Assembly (NCBI GenBank): GCA_043228905.1
Contig: JBHGNT010000010.1
Coordinates: forward strand, 3,286,001 to 3,350,000
DNA from: Azolla caroliniana
Lineage: Eukaryota > Polypodiophyta
Reading direction: 5' to 3'
DNA length: 64,000 nt
Below the pieces are notes generated by a model. The model was not told where the DNA came from. It did no database searches and was given only the letters and a program-made list of their open reading frames with translations. A program made the position numbers and the translations under genes. Shown piece by piece: positions 18,401 to 29,300 of the stretch. Every line of letters begins with the position of its first letter. The first letter of the stretch is position 1.

Positions 18401-21400
18401 CCAAATCTCTTTCCTCTGCTTTGCTGTTTTTTTGTAGATTCAGAATCACCCAAAAATGCTTCAGTTTTTCTTTCAATTCTTTCAGACCCTTTCCTATCGG
18501 TATTCTGCTAAATTTCTGAAGAAATTTGTCATAAATCTTGGGAGCAATGGCCTCCACTTAACTGAAGTGAAAAACCTCTCTGAAATCAAGAGATTTGATG
18601 GAAAAGGTTTCGAATTGTGGAAAGAGTGTATGCTGGGCATCCTCTTTCCGAGAGATTGTGAAGATGCTCTTGTGTTAAAGAAACCAGAGAGCATGGAAAA
18701 TGATGCTTGGAACACTCTGAATAAGAAAGCCATTACATATATTAAAATGGCTGTTTCTGATGAGATTCTTGTAGATATAAAGGGCTTGATTACTGCCCAT
18801 CAAATCTGGGAGAAACTTAAGACAACTTACGAGAATACTACTCCTGTGAATCAAGTGCATTTGATGAGAAAACTTGTCAATATGAGGCTTGATGAATTGA
18901 AAGGTGCAACAAAGCATCTATTGTTATTCACAAGTACTCTCTCCCAGCTACAAGATTCAAGATTACCAGCTTTTGATGACAAGCTCAAATCTATCTTCCT
19001 ACTTATGACTTTACCCGGTTCTTGGGAAACATTAGTTGTTTCACTCTCTAATAGCCCCAACTTGACCTTCGATGGTGTGTGGGGCTCTATTCTCAATGAA
19101 GAGATCAGACAAAAATGTAGAGGAGAAGGTAGTGGTTCAGCATACAATATTAGGGGGAGATGTGATAACACGATCCCAAATATAGGACAAAGAAATAGAA
19201 GTAAGCATAGAGGGAAAGGAAAGCAACAAGATATTACATGCTATCAATGTGGCCGTAAAGGTGATAAGAAACCTGATTGTAGATATATGAAGATGGAACT
19301 AGAAAGGAAGAAGAATGTAGGAGAGAAGAAAAAAAAAGATGAAAAGTTTAATACAACAGAGAAAGCTAATATGGCTTCAAATGTTACCATTGAAAACCTA
19401 TCTGGTGAAGATGGTGAAGTACTTTCTATTTCACGTGATGCCTTCATAGATCATGTTCAAGACATGCAAATCACCAAAACAAATGTTATTGATGCTTTAT
19501 TGTCAATTGATGATGGATTGACATAAACATGGATCGTAGACTTTGGGGCTTCTTTTCATGTTACTCCATGTTTGGAGTGCTTTACCACATTATCTTGGTA
19601 ACAATAGTGCTTGCAATATTGATGGTATTGGCACCATACACTTGTCTTTGGATAATGATCAAGAGCTTGTGCTCAAAGATGTCAGGTATGCAGCTAGCAT
19701 TAAGAAAATTTTGCTATCTGTAGGACAAATGGATTTGCATGGTTACACCACATTACTCGGTGGTGGATTGTGGAAACTTAAGAAAGTATTTATGGTTATT
19801 TTGAAAGGTTGCAAAAAGGGCACTCTCTACTGTTTGCAATGTAAAACTTTACCTGGAATGTTTCTTACTATTGCTTAATTTGATTCTCATTTAGAGCTTT
19901 CGCATAAGAAATTAGGACATATGTCTATTTGGCAAACACGTGAGAAATTCTTATTATTTTGGTGTCTCTCATAAACCAAATGTGCTAGATTTGGTGAATC
20001 ATGATGGATGTAGCATGCCTGTAAAATCTTTGGGCGGTACTGCATATTTTATTTCCTTTATCGATGATTATTCTAGGAAGATTTGGGTGTACTTGATGAA
20101 AAAAAAGGTGATGCATTTAAATCTTTTCATGCATTTGTAACTACCCAAAAAGGGACAAAATTGAAATTTCTTAGAACAAATAATGAGGTTGACTTTACAT
20201 CTGCAGAATTTAAGTCCTTTTGTCAATTACATGGTATTAAAAGAGAGCTTACAACTCCATAAAACCCTTCATCAAATGGGGTGGCAGAAAGGTATAATAG
20301 GACATTGTGTGAGCGAGTATGGTGCATGCTGTCCACAGCTAATCTCCCTCATGAATTTTGGGGAGAAGCATTAAAAACCATGGTTCATATATGTAATCGT
20401 TCTCCCAACAAGTCCTTAAAGAATGGAATTCCTGAGGAGGTTTGGTCTGGCAAACCAGCCTCATATGACCATTTACGAATTTTCGGTTGTGATGCATTTG
20501 TACACATTAGAAGTGAGCTGAGAAACAAGCTTGATGCTAAGTCCACCATGGGCATTTTTATGGGCTATGGTGATGAAGGTGAAACGGGCTATAGGATTTG
20601 GTTACTTTAGTCCAGAAAAATTGTACGCAGCCGGGATGTTTTAATGACGAAAAAATGCTGAAAAAATGCTTGTTCCTCTGTTGGGAACTCTACGAGCGTT
20701 ACATTTCAGCAATTACAGCCATCCACAAAATCTGAAAATAAACCTCATGATGCTATACCAAAGGTTGAATATGATGATCAACCGGTTATCCTTGAGCCAG
20801 AAGAAATTGGACAGCAAAGAGATGCGCATGAAGGTGTTGGACAACGAGATGAAGGTACTGAACAACAAAATATAGATGTTGAACAACATGCTAGGCATGG
20901 TTTGCAACAATCCCATATTTTCCTCCAGATTTAGAACCAATCCCAGAAAAGACTGATCATTGGGTACGTAGGTCTAATCGTTTAAGGAGGCAGGTATATA
21001 GATATGACCCCTCTTTGCATTATGTCATGTTGTCGGATGAGGGTGAACCTCTTACTTATAAGGAGGCAATGTCTTGTGAATTTTGCAGTAAGTGGGAGCT
21101 TGCAATGCAAGAAGAAGTAAAATAGGGAAAAGTACCAAGATACCCCTGGAAGTTCTTCTATTTACCAGAATGCCCCTAGAAGTTCCAAATTTACCAAACT
21201 ACCCCTATGTCCAAAAAATTACACTTTATAAAGTAATTATACATTCAAATCTACAAGCCCTATTTATCAAAGATGGAAGAAATGGACCCAAACTAGCCCT
21301 ATTTACCAAAGATTTGAGTGTATACTTACTTTATAAAGTGTATTTTTTTGGACATAGGGGTAGTTTGGTAAATTTGGAACTTCCAAGGGGTATCCTGGTA

Positions 21401-23629
21401 CTTTTCCCAATAAAATATTTGTATGCAAATGATACTTGGGATCTGGTAAATATTTTGGTAAATAGACGAACTTCCACGGGTATCCTGGTACTTTTCGCAA
21501 TAAGATATTTGTATGCAAATGATACTTGGGATCTTGTGTCCTTACCTGAAGGAAGGAAAGCTCTTCTGAATAAGTGGGTTTATAAGGTAAAGAAAATTGA
21601 AGGGAAACCAAAATACAAGGCAAGATTGGTTGCCAAGGGTTATGCACAGAAGGAAGGTATTGACTTCCAAGAGGTCTTCTCTCTTGTTGTGAAGATGACC
21701 ACACTTCGTGTGCTACTTGCTCTCACTGCAATGCTTAATCTGGTGTTGTACCAAATGGATGTAAAGACCACTTTTTTGCATGGTGATATTGATAAAGAGA
21801 TCTATATGAAAACATAACCTGTATGGCCTAAAACAAGCACCACGACAATGGTATAAGTTTGATACGTTTATGCTTTCTCAAGGTTTTGATCGTAGCTATG
21901 CAGATCATTGTTTATACACGAAAAAGGATATCGATGATAGTCCCATCATACTTGTTCTATATGAGGATGATATGTTGCTAGCTAGGAAAAGAAAGACTAG
22001 TCTTGATGCTCTAAAAAATCAACTGAAATCGGTCTTCTCTATGAAAGATTTGGGAAATGTAGAGCATATTTTGGGCTTGAGAATTAGTAGAAACAGAAAG
22101 GACAAATTGTTGTCACAAGAAAAGTACGTTGAAAAAGTGCTTAACAGATTTAATATGGCAGAAGAAAAGTCCCTTGGAGTTCCTTTGCCTCATATCTTAA
22201 ACTTAGCAAGGCTGATTGTCCAAAGGATGAGATGGAAGTCAATGCTATGAAGGGAATTCCTTATGCATCAGCATGTGGTTCTCTAATGTATGCTATGGTA
22301 GCTACTTGTCTAGATATTGCTTATGCAGTGGGAGTTGTCATTCGCTATATGTCTAATCCCGGGAAAGCACATTGGGAGGCTGTCATGTGTGTTTTCAGGT
22401 ATCTTAAAGGTATACAGAGAAAATGTTTATGCACCCTTCCCAATAAACTAAAGGAACATCTTCTAAAACCTATACGTCTCAGATATGAAGCCATTTCCAG
22501 TGACATATCATGAACATAGAAGATGGGAAAAATTACGTATCATATATAATGTAATCCATGGCATTAGGAGGAATAAAAGAGCAGATTTATGCTATCAACA
22601 AATCACGATTTCAGCAAAAAATCTCTGGTCCTTTCAAATTGGACTTAATATCCATTATTAAGAACAGAAATTTTATTCCCACATCATTGCTTTGGTCAAT
22701 TCTTAGTTTCTAATATTCCTTTCCTCTCTCTCGTGTATGCAGTATCTTGAAAGACCAGCCTCTCTACTCTGTAAGTTCTATGATGAAACACTGCCTCCTC
22801 ATTCTATGGTGAAAATTTGGAACATTGGACCTGCTACTCTTTTACAACTGCATTTTGTTCATTCACTTATGATCTTCTATTAAATTCCTGAGGTATTTTG
22901 CTGATGAACTTAATACGTATGATCTACCGCACCTATGTTGCCAAACTTCAATATATCTATAACTTAAATAAAAAGGACTAAAATAGACCTATGTCCCAAA
23001 TATTTAAAATAGAGCTCTATCGCAAGACATTGATTGATATGTTACCCAAAAATATAGCAAATTCTCCATATGTCAGAAGGCTTATTTCCATTCCCAAAAG
23101 GTTAAAGAAACATCAGCCTTATACAGGACGGAATATGTCTACCCATTCACATATCTACCTATGATCTATCTCATCTATCTCATTTCTCCTGCATTCAGCG
23201 GAAATCTATAGATCAATGCAAAAGATTTGCAAGAGCACAATTGACACAAACTAGATTTGATCTATGTATGTACAATCTTCAGAGACGGATAAGATGAAAG
23301 ACCAGAATCTTACTTGGTATCGTCGAAACAACCTCGCCAACTTGAAGCCGATCTGGGGAGTATGAAGTCAAGGGAAGAAGTGAAAAAATCAATCCAAAAA
23401 AACTCAGGAAAAGCTAGATCAGATCTGTAAATATATTTAAAAATATAGAGTTGCAGGGAGAGAGGCAGAGGCAGAGAGGGAGGGAGAAAGAGAAAAGAAA
23501 GAAAGCTGCGCAAGGGGTAAGGATACAGAGTATGGTGGTTTTCCCGGCGTTATCGAGGCCCAAGACGAGAATACGAGCCTCTTTCTCTCCGAAGAGAGAA
23601 GCAAAGAGGCGAGAAACGAAGATCCCCAT
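15477..23629 (-). CDS. ARL1: ARL1-type ADP-ribosylation factor-like GTPase
   Basis: Small GTPase that recruits GRIP-domain tethers to the trans-Golgi. Coding exons on the minus strand: 23527-23629, 23314-23352, 16807-16869, 16700-16718, 16421-16532, 15946-15993, 15602-15732 and 15477-15510. All have GT-AG borders and phases that close, giving 182 residues, the usual ARL1 length. Gly2 is the expected myristoylation site (MGIF). The P-loop GLDNAGKT is at 24-31, Thr48 in switch I, WDLGGQ at 66-71, NKQD at 126-129 and SAIK at 159-162. The sequence from Asn126 to the end follows Arabidopsis ARF3/ARL1, as I recall it, almost residue for residue. Exon 4 is only 19 nt. Intron 2 is 6.4 kb and stuffed with transposons. 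The leader upstream of the ATG is GA-rich. Confidence 0.95.
17143..17615. mobile_element. Non-autonomous hAT-like element (MITE-like) in ARL1 intron 2
   Basis: A 473-bp segment flanked by the 9-mer TACTTAAAA at 17134-17142 and 17616-17624. Near the ends are inverted sequences (TCGGCAATGGTTCGGTTTG at 17149 onward; the complement TCGGCCCTGGTTTGG at the right). The interior is full of GGTTCGGTTT / AACCGAACC type words that can pair, around an AT-rich core. An 8-9 bp duplication fits the hAT superfamily. The left end has about 6 extra bases outside the inverted repeat. It encodes no protein. Confidence 0.6.
17760..18112 (+). pseudogene. LINE 3'-end fragment (zinc-binding RT tail)
   Basis: The plus strand encodes [20 protein letters not shown], which follows the zf-RVT pattern at the C-terminus of plant non-LTR reverse transcriptases (C-x2-C, then E-D-E-x-H, then F-x-C). 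Downstream, [20 protein letters not shown] and the following bases match the LINE tail at 32090-32265. It ends where the copia LTR begins. Confidence 0.65.
18117..18389 (+). repeat. Left LTR of the copia element
   Basis: Begins TGTTAGGTGTAAC and ends just before the primer-binding site with ACCTTTAAC, an imperfect complement of the start. The right border is inferred from the primer-binding site. Confidence 0.6.
18390..18402 (+). other. Primer-binding site of the copia element
   Basis: TGGTATCAGAGCC, the standard complement of the plant initiator tRNA-Met 3' end. Confidence 0.9.
18456..19526 (+). pseudogene. copia gag, open but with a damaged zinc knuckle
   Basis: A 356-codon open frame. 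From about residue 45 it follows copia Gag ([17 protein letters not shown], then [14 protein letters not shown], then [16 protein letters not shown]). The knuckle [14 protein letters not shown] lacks the conserved His. After this frame a TAA (19522-19524) interrupts the passage into the protease, whose active site reads [11 protein letters not shown] with Phe where Ser is expected. Confidence 0.75.
20183..20610 (+). pseudogene. copia integrase core remnant
   Basis: [39 protein letters not shown] and the FGCDAFVHI block follow the copia integrase after its catalytic Glu. The preceding part (about 19900-20200) continues the domain in other frames, with [17 protein letters not shown] around 20050. 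Confidence 0.8.
21125..21408. mobile_element. MITE inserted in the copia reverse transcriptase
   Basis: 284 bp with long terminal inverted repeats: the left GGGAAAAGTACCAAGATACC is mirrored at the right end with one mismatch, and the inner CCAAATTTACCAAACTACCC pairs with GGGTAGTTTGGTAAATTTGG. Flanked by AATA on both sides (21121-21124 and 21409-21412), a likely target duplication. It has no coding capacity of its own and interrupts the copia RT between QEEVK and YANDTWDLV. Confidence 0.8.
21363..21537 (+). repeat. About 90-bp tandem duplication of MITE end plus copia flank
   Basis: The MITE right end followed by ATATTTGTATGCAAATGATA and onward occurs twice in a row (about 21363-21446 and 21453-21537). 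The second copy reads TTTTCGC for TTTTCCC and differs at a few other bases. Confidence 0.8.
21540..22513 (+). pseudogene. copia reverse-transcriptase remnant, truncated
   Basis: [39 protein letters not shown], the YEDD-bearing [10 protein letters not shown] and then [20 protein letters not shown] follow copia RT in order through two frame changes. Homology ends after [12 protein letters not shown], before RNase H. Confidence 0.85.
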
Positions 23630-23640
23630 AGCTTCGTCCT

Positions 23641-23663
23641 TCTTCACAGAGAGACACAGAGAC

Positions 23664-23696
<33 letters not shown>

Positions 23697-23699
23697 AGT
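23641..23699. repeat. GA-rich leader tract upstream of ARL1
   Basis: GAGA-type simple sequence (CT-rich on the ARL1 strand) directly upstream of the ATG at 23629. CT-rich leaders are common in plant 5' UTRs. Confidence 0.6.
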
Positions 23700-24090
23700 A
23701 ACAAGAAGAATGAGAAGAGAAGAAGAAGACCAAACAAAATGAAGAAAATGAGAAACTCAAGAATCTCTTTCTAATGGATGCAAGAACACACACACACACT
23801 TCAAATGGTGTCCGTCTCGTGGGTGTCTGTCTCTATGGAAGGATGTGAGGACATCTATTAGCTTTAACTATCTATGGCACCATGCCCATGCCCATGCCCA
23901 TGCCATCCATCACCACTTCTTCCTTCTCCATCGTTGCCTAGCACTTCGAAAAACTAGCAGTGGACCATCGTGGTTTCCTCTCCATCCATCAACCCTTTGC
24001 TTCTCTCTCTCTCCTTCCACTGCTCATCTAGTTCAGTTATCTGCTATTGTTAGGTCTACTAGAGGCCGAATCAATCCCCTTCCACGGTTC

Positions 24091-24338
24091 CTTGACAACT
24101 CCTCGATTTTACACTTGGACCCACACCATCAGCCAATAGCTACTTTCTTTGTCATCGTGTTGTTCGGTAACTCGTGTTGGATTATTAGACAACTATCTTC
24201 TCTAATAGTCCCTTGATGACAACTAGATTTGGATATGGCTCTACACCATCAATCAAAAGTTATTTTGTTTGTCATTGCCTTATTTAGTAATTGGTGTTGG
24301 TATATTAGATAACAAGCTCCTTTAGCAACCCAATCTAT
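24091..24338. repeat. Diverged 124-bp tandem duplication
   Basis: CTTGACAACT..GATTT.....TTGGA..C.ACACCATCA and onward recurs 124 bp later (start 24215). Both contain TTGTCAT and TTAGTAA/TTCGGTAA TTGGTGTTGG. Confidence 0.7.
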
Positions 24339-24339
24339 A

Positions 24340-26365
24340 TAGACACAAATAAAGATGTTAGTTCACCTCTTATCTCAAAACATATCAAAATCTTCAACTA
24401 CCTTTTTCATAGGATGCATAAGCATACATGCAAACAAAAGATTGCCAACTAGCAAAAGTCATAATGAGAACCATAGGGGCTCTTTTCTAACTAGCCTAAA
24501 ATAAGAGTCATACACACTTGCTCGGATGTATTTGCCATTCTCACCCCCAAACTCACAATCAATAACAAAAATATTATAGAAAGAAGAGGAAGAGGAATTA
24601 TATAGATATTAAAGAAGCATTCTAATCAAGAGCAACACCTAGGCAAAACATACATGTTGATGGAGCACACTATCAAGCTTGATGACAATGATGTATGGAG
24701 GATGGCCGAAGCTTTTTTCACAAGATATCAAGAAATTGCCCAACATAGAACCTAACCCAAAGATGCCAAATCAATAGCAAGAACTATCCAAAGAAACATA
24801 TTTTAGTCCAACAATAAGAGCTCTAGAGTTGCTTTATGGCTCCCTTATTGATGGCAATGTTTTTGTATGCTCATATTTAATATCTCTGACATTATTATGC
24901 TTTTTATTAATACAATCATGCATAATGACAGAGTTAATATCATCAACAAACTTCAACAAAAAAGATTGCCAATTATGAAACTACAATGTCTTGAACTTGT
25001 GATTTCCCCCCTATTCAATAGGTTCAATAAACTTTAGACCATTGTCATATATTTATACTAATCCATGCACACCTAGCTTGTGTGCATTTACTTGCATCTC
25101 CACGACACATCTACATGGCACTCACTCTAAGGGAGGTATTTCATTCACCTGAGGTATATCTACTCTTCCCATTCAAGCAAACCCATTAATTCAAGAATCT
25201 CTTGAGTTTTGTTAGGCACCAATGGAATTTTGACTGCTCACATAGATTGAAAACCACATTGTTGCACTATTCAAAACTTATGTGGAGCTTCGACATATGC
25301 CTTACTATACTAATGAAACAAATATTCACATTTGAGGCAAAACAAAGCTTTTGGTTCTACAATAAATCATTCAGATTCCACAACCCAACTATAATGTATT
25401 AGTTTGACATCAATACTACAGCAATAAAATACCAAAACTTAATGGAGAAGATCTGTTAATATTCTCAAAAACGTTTGGCTAGCATGACTTCAATTTTCCA
25501 TAAAACACACACCAATGGCTTTGCAAGATACCCCACGAACATTAGGAATTGACATAATTTCTACAAGATACATAGCGTATCAATCATGAGCATGATATCC
25601 TCTACTATGTACGTATACTGGTTGCCCAAACGCCCATTCAGAGTATAACTCCTATGTTTGAACATGTAGCAACTAATTTGCAAATTTGAGATAAAATCAC
25701 AACCTAGATTAAAGTGCTTCAGCTGAAAGAAGTGCTCTACCCTGAATCCTGATATACTGACTTCGAATCACAACCCTGACATCCAATTCAAGCAATCTCA
25801 TTCTTAGTTTTTTGAGATGCATACAACACAAACATTTAATGATATTATAAACACGATTCATAATGATTAGTAAAAAAAATTGTTACCATTATAGCTAGCA
25901 AGTTTTTGACCAATTGTTATTGAACTATTTGTTAGTTGGTTCTCTTTACGCATAAACAAACATGATCCATGAAACTGATAGGCCTCGGGAAAGAAATGAG
26001 AAACATTTTTCCATTTTGTTAGCTATGATGTCCCCTTTGTTTTTCGCAGTAACCTTCTCCATTGTAAGCTTGTTTAGTTTGGATAGAAATACATCACTAC
26101 CTTTTCAAAGAGAGGGGGGGCTACAAGTCACCCACAAGTCACCCTTTTTGCTCTTTTTAAGTAGAAGAAACAATCCATAAAGGATATTTTTAGCATCAAC
26201 GTTTTGAATATCGTGGGATTTTATCCTTCAAGTAAAGAAATATATACCCAAGATTGGCATATGGTTCTATGCACACAACAAAATCATTGAATGGGGGAAT
26301 AATGAAAGGATGGTTGCAGAACAGCTTGCCATATTTGCTGAAAGCTATATAGAGCCTGAAAACAA
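24340..26365. other. Intergenic DNA between ARL1 and PIG-S
   Basis: AT-rich with scattered short frames. No domain, RNA gene or clean repeat that I can support. The final part presumably contains the PIG-S 3' UTR. Confidence 0.5.
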
Positions 26366-29300
26366 TTATCGCTTTTGTTGACCTAATAAGAAGGTTTTTC
26401 TTCCTTTGATGTACCTCCTACCCTCTCTAACTGCTGCCAGAACTGTATGCAAAAGAACAGGCACAAAAAATGGCTGGTGCAACACCAGCATCGATCATAA
26501 ATGCATATTTACATATAAGCCATACATTATCTCATCTCTAATAAATGATAACTTTAAAACATAATGTATTGGAAAGACCATTACTGCATATATAGCAAAA
26601 TGATGCTCCAGTGGAAGATACAGATGGGACATAATGGATGGTTGAAAGAATGCTTCCTCCGCCAAAGCTCTTGCCTTCCTTGCAGCATCTGGAATTAAAT
26701 ACATACAGAACATTGAAAAGCACAGAAGGTTAATTTATTCTAAAACTCCCAACCAGAGAGATTTTAACACGGCAACATCATGTACATGTGTGTGTGTACG
26801 TACATACGTACATATATATGTAACAAAGCTAATGAGCAAGGATATGGGAGCTGTTCAGTCTTCCAGACACAACCAATATCACCAATATAGAACCAGAAAC
26901 CATCGATATTTCCAAATCCCACCATCGATAATCAAAACTAATCTCTCTTTCATCATCAGTATAGAACTTAAATTCCACTAATTAACCACCATCGATTTAG
27001 TATTACACACCTAGCTTAATACTATAGACCTTCGGCAGAACATGGGAGCATACTAACGACCTGATCTAACCATATTTACTACCCTGCATGTACTATCTTG
27101 GATAACGAGAAAACCAGAGACTAAATCCAATCATGAGACAATTCAAGTAATTTCCAAAAGACATCTATTATTATGACCTGCAGCAACAAAATAAGCGCCT
27201 AATGATGCATTCTTTTCTGCAGCTTCTGCAACCAAGAGTGAGCTCCTGACCTGTTGCAAAATCCATCCGCTCACAAAATGATCAGCCCATTAGACTGTCG
27301 CAAAAATTACTATAAACACATACACATCATTGATACCTGATCACCAATCTCTTCCATTACTACCATGTTTGGAAGCGACTGAACCTGACATAATAACATG
27401 AAAATAGTAAAGAATATATCCATTCCACATGCATATTCAGATGCATATCAATTCATTTATTATTTAACACACATTTCTATTGCTAAGGCTAACTACTACC
27501 TTCCTATCTAGCATTGTTTCACAAGTAGCTCTCCTTGGAGGGGCCCAAACATATCAAAATTTTGATGCAGAAGGATAATTCCTTGTGATCTGAGAGTAGA
27601 GACATTTACAATGCAGCACTGGGCACTTCATCATTTTGGTACCACAGAAAGAAAGTTATCAAATGGCCTGCATTTTCAGGATATCATTATTGTTTCTGGG
27701 GTTTGATGCCAAGAACTAAACACCTAAAAATGGGCCCTTCATTTAACAGAGAGGAACCTCTTTTTAAAGAGGCAGAATCTGAGGGGATACAATGACCTTA
27801 CAAGCCAGTGCAGAGTGTTCCTTGGCCCAGCACCTGACAACATGGATACTTCTTTTATATGTGCTTGGCCCAGCACCTTCTTTTATATGTGGCTTTCACC
27901 ATTTAAAGATATGTGCACATTCAACACTTTACTAGCAATGATTGAACCAATCTCCAAATAAATCTTCCCTTATTCTTATTACAGTATGGTGTGAGCAGGC
28001 AGATAAATTTGATCCTCAAGCAAATACACACAAATAGAAGAATCGGAAAAATGCTTTAAAATTCTCTAAATCTTACCAAATGAGAAAGTGACCTCAATGT
28101 AGAAGCACATGATTTAATATCAGCAATTGCTCGTCTACGGACAAGTACATCCTGCTCCCTGATATTCACAATATTAAACAAATCATTCCCAAAATCACAA
28201 ATCGGGCCTTAGATGATCTTACAATCGTGTCAAATATCCTACAAAGTAACATACATTTGCATGGTGAAGAGTGATATAGGCATTTTCAGACATGCGGACA
28301 AATCACAAGTCTCAGTTACATGAATACTATGCCTAATTGCATTGAGAGCATCACTCCCCATCATGAGTATTTGCACTAGATCAAGTGCAGGCAGTAGTGG
28401 ATTGGCATCGACAATGCTTGATGGACATTCAAATATGGTTTTGTGAGCTCCCAAAGCAGAGGTACTTATGACAGCACTTATCTCATCAAAACAGCTGGCT
28501 GAACATGGAGACAATCATTGTTGATATTTTGAAATGAAAGAATGGTTCCAATCACATCCCTTAAATATAAGTACACTATCCTTGTTCCAATGTATATTGG
28601 ATTAACCAACTTGGAAAAGACTAGAGAGGTTCACACTGATGCCATTAAATTGGCTGATGAAAGAGCATTTATCAGGCCCACTTATATGAATACTTTTGCA
28701 CATTACAAGATGGATTTATAATCAGGCCCACTTATATGAATACACATCTATCCCATATGCTCAGTAGTGTGATATGGCAGCTCATACCCTCTTCACATCA
28801 GTTAGATATTGAGATCGTTGGATACACACACAAATCTACAGAAGGACCACATCTGCCAATTGTGTCATCGGGTGTGGAATCGGAGGGACATTATTTAAAT
28901 TTTACATGTTTTATTATGAAATATGAGGGATATGCTACTGCCATTTCAAAAAAAGCTTTGACTCACTACATCATTCCTCATCCTAGAAGTCAAGCATAAG
29001 TAGGGTCTTGTCCACAACACTCAAAAGGAATTAATTATAATAAATTGGGCAAGCGCAATCAGTCATGCATATAGGGCACATCTATCTAAACCATCACCCA
29101 TGTCATCAATAAATAAAGGCGCCATTATAACCAGACAACAAAGGCGTTTCTCTTGCTTCAGAAACCTCTCCATCTTAGACTGGCCCATGTTGGAGACCTT
29201 TCCGAGGCAAAAGTTTGTCCATCTAAGTTCAGAATGTGCATGCTTAGCTAATGAAATTCTCTGGTACCCTACATAGTTCTATTAATTTAGAGTTATTTAC

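Larger units (their letters stand above)
18117..22513 (+). mobile_element. Ty1/copia retrotransposon, 3'-truncated, in ARL1 intron 2
   Basis: Opposite in sense to ARL1. Left LTR about 18117-18389, primer-binding site TGGTATCAGAGCC at 18390-18402 (complement of initiator tRNA-Met), gag, protease, integrase and reverse transcriptase in copia order. RNase H and the right LTR are absent: homology stops near 22513 and nothing resembling 18117-18389 recurs before 23300. Coding regions are broken by stops, frameshifts and a MITE. The gag knuckle has Asp for His, the protease reads DFGAS for DSGAS, and the RT catalytic motif reads YEDD for YVDD. Confidence 0.88.

Noticed and set aside
22514-23300. 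Right LTR of the copia element
   Set aside because: Nothing similar to 18117-18389 found; the element appears truncated before RNase H.
23845-24216. 123-codon plus-strand frame with a HAHAHAH run
   Set aside because: The His/Ala run comes from a CATGCC simple repeat and the rest lies in a diverged tandem duplication; no domain.
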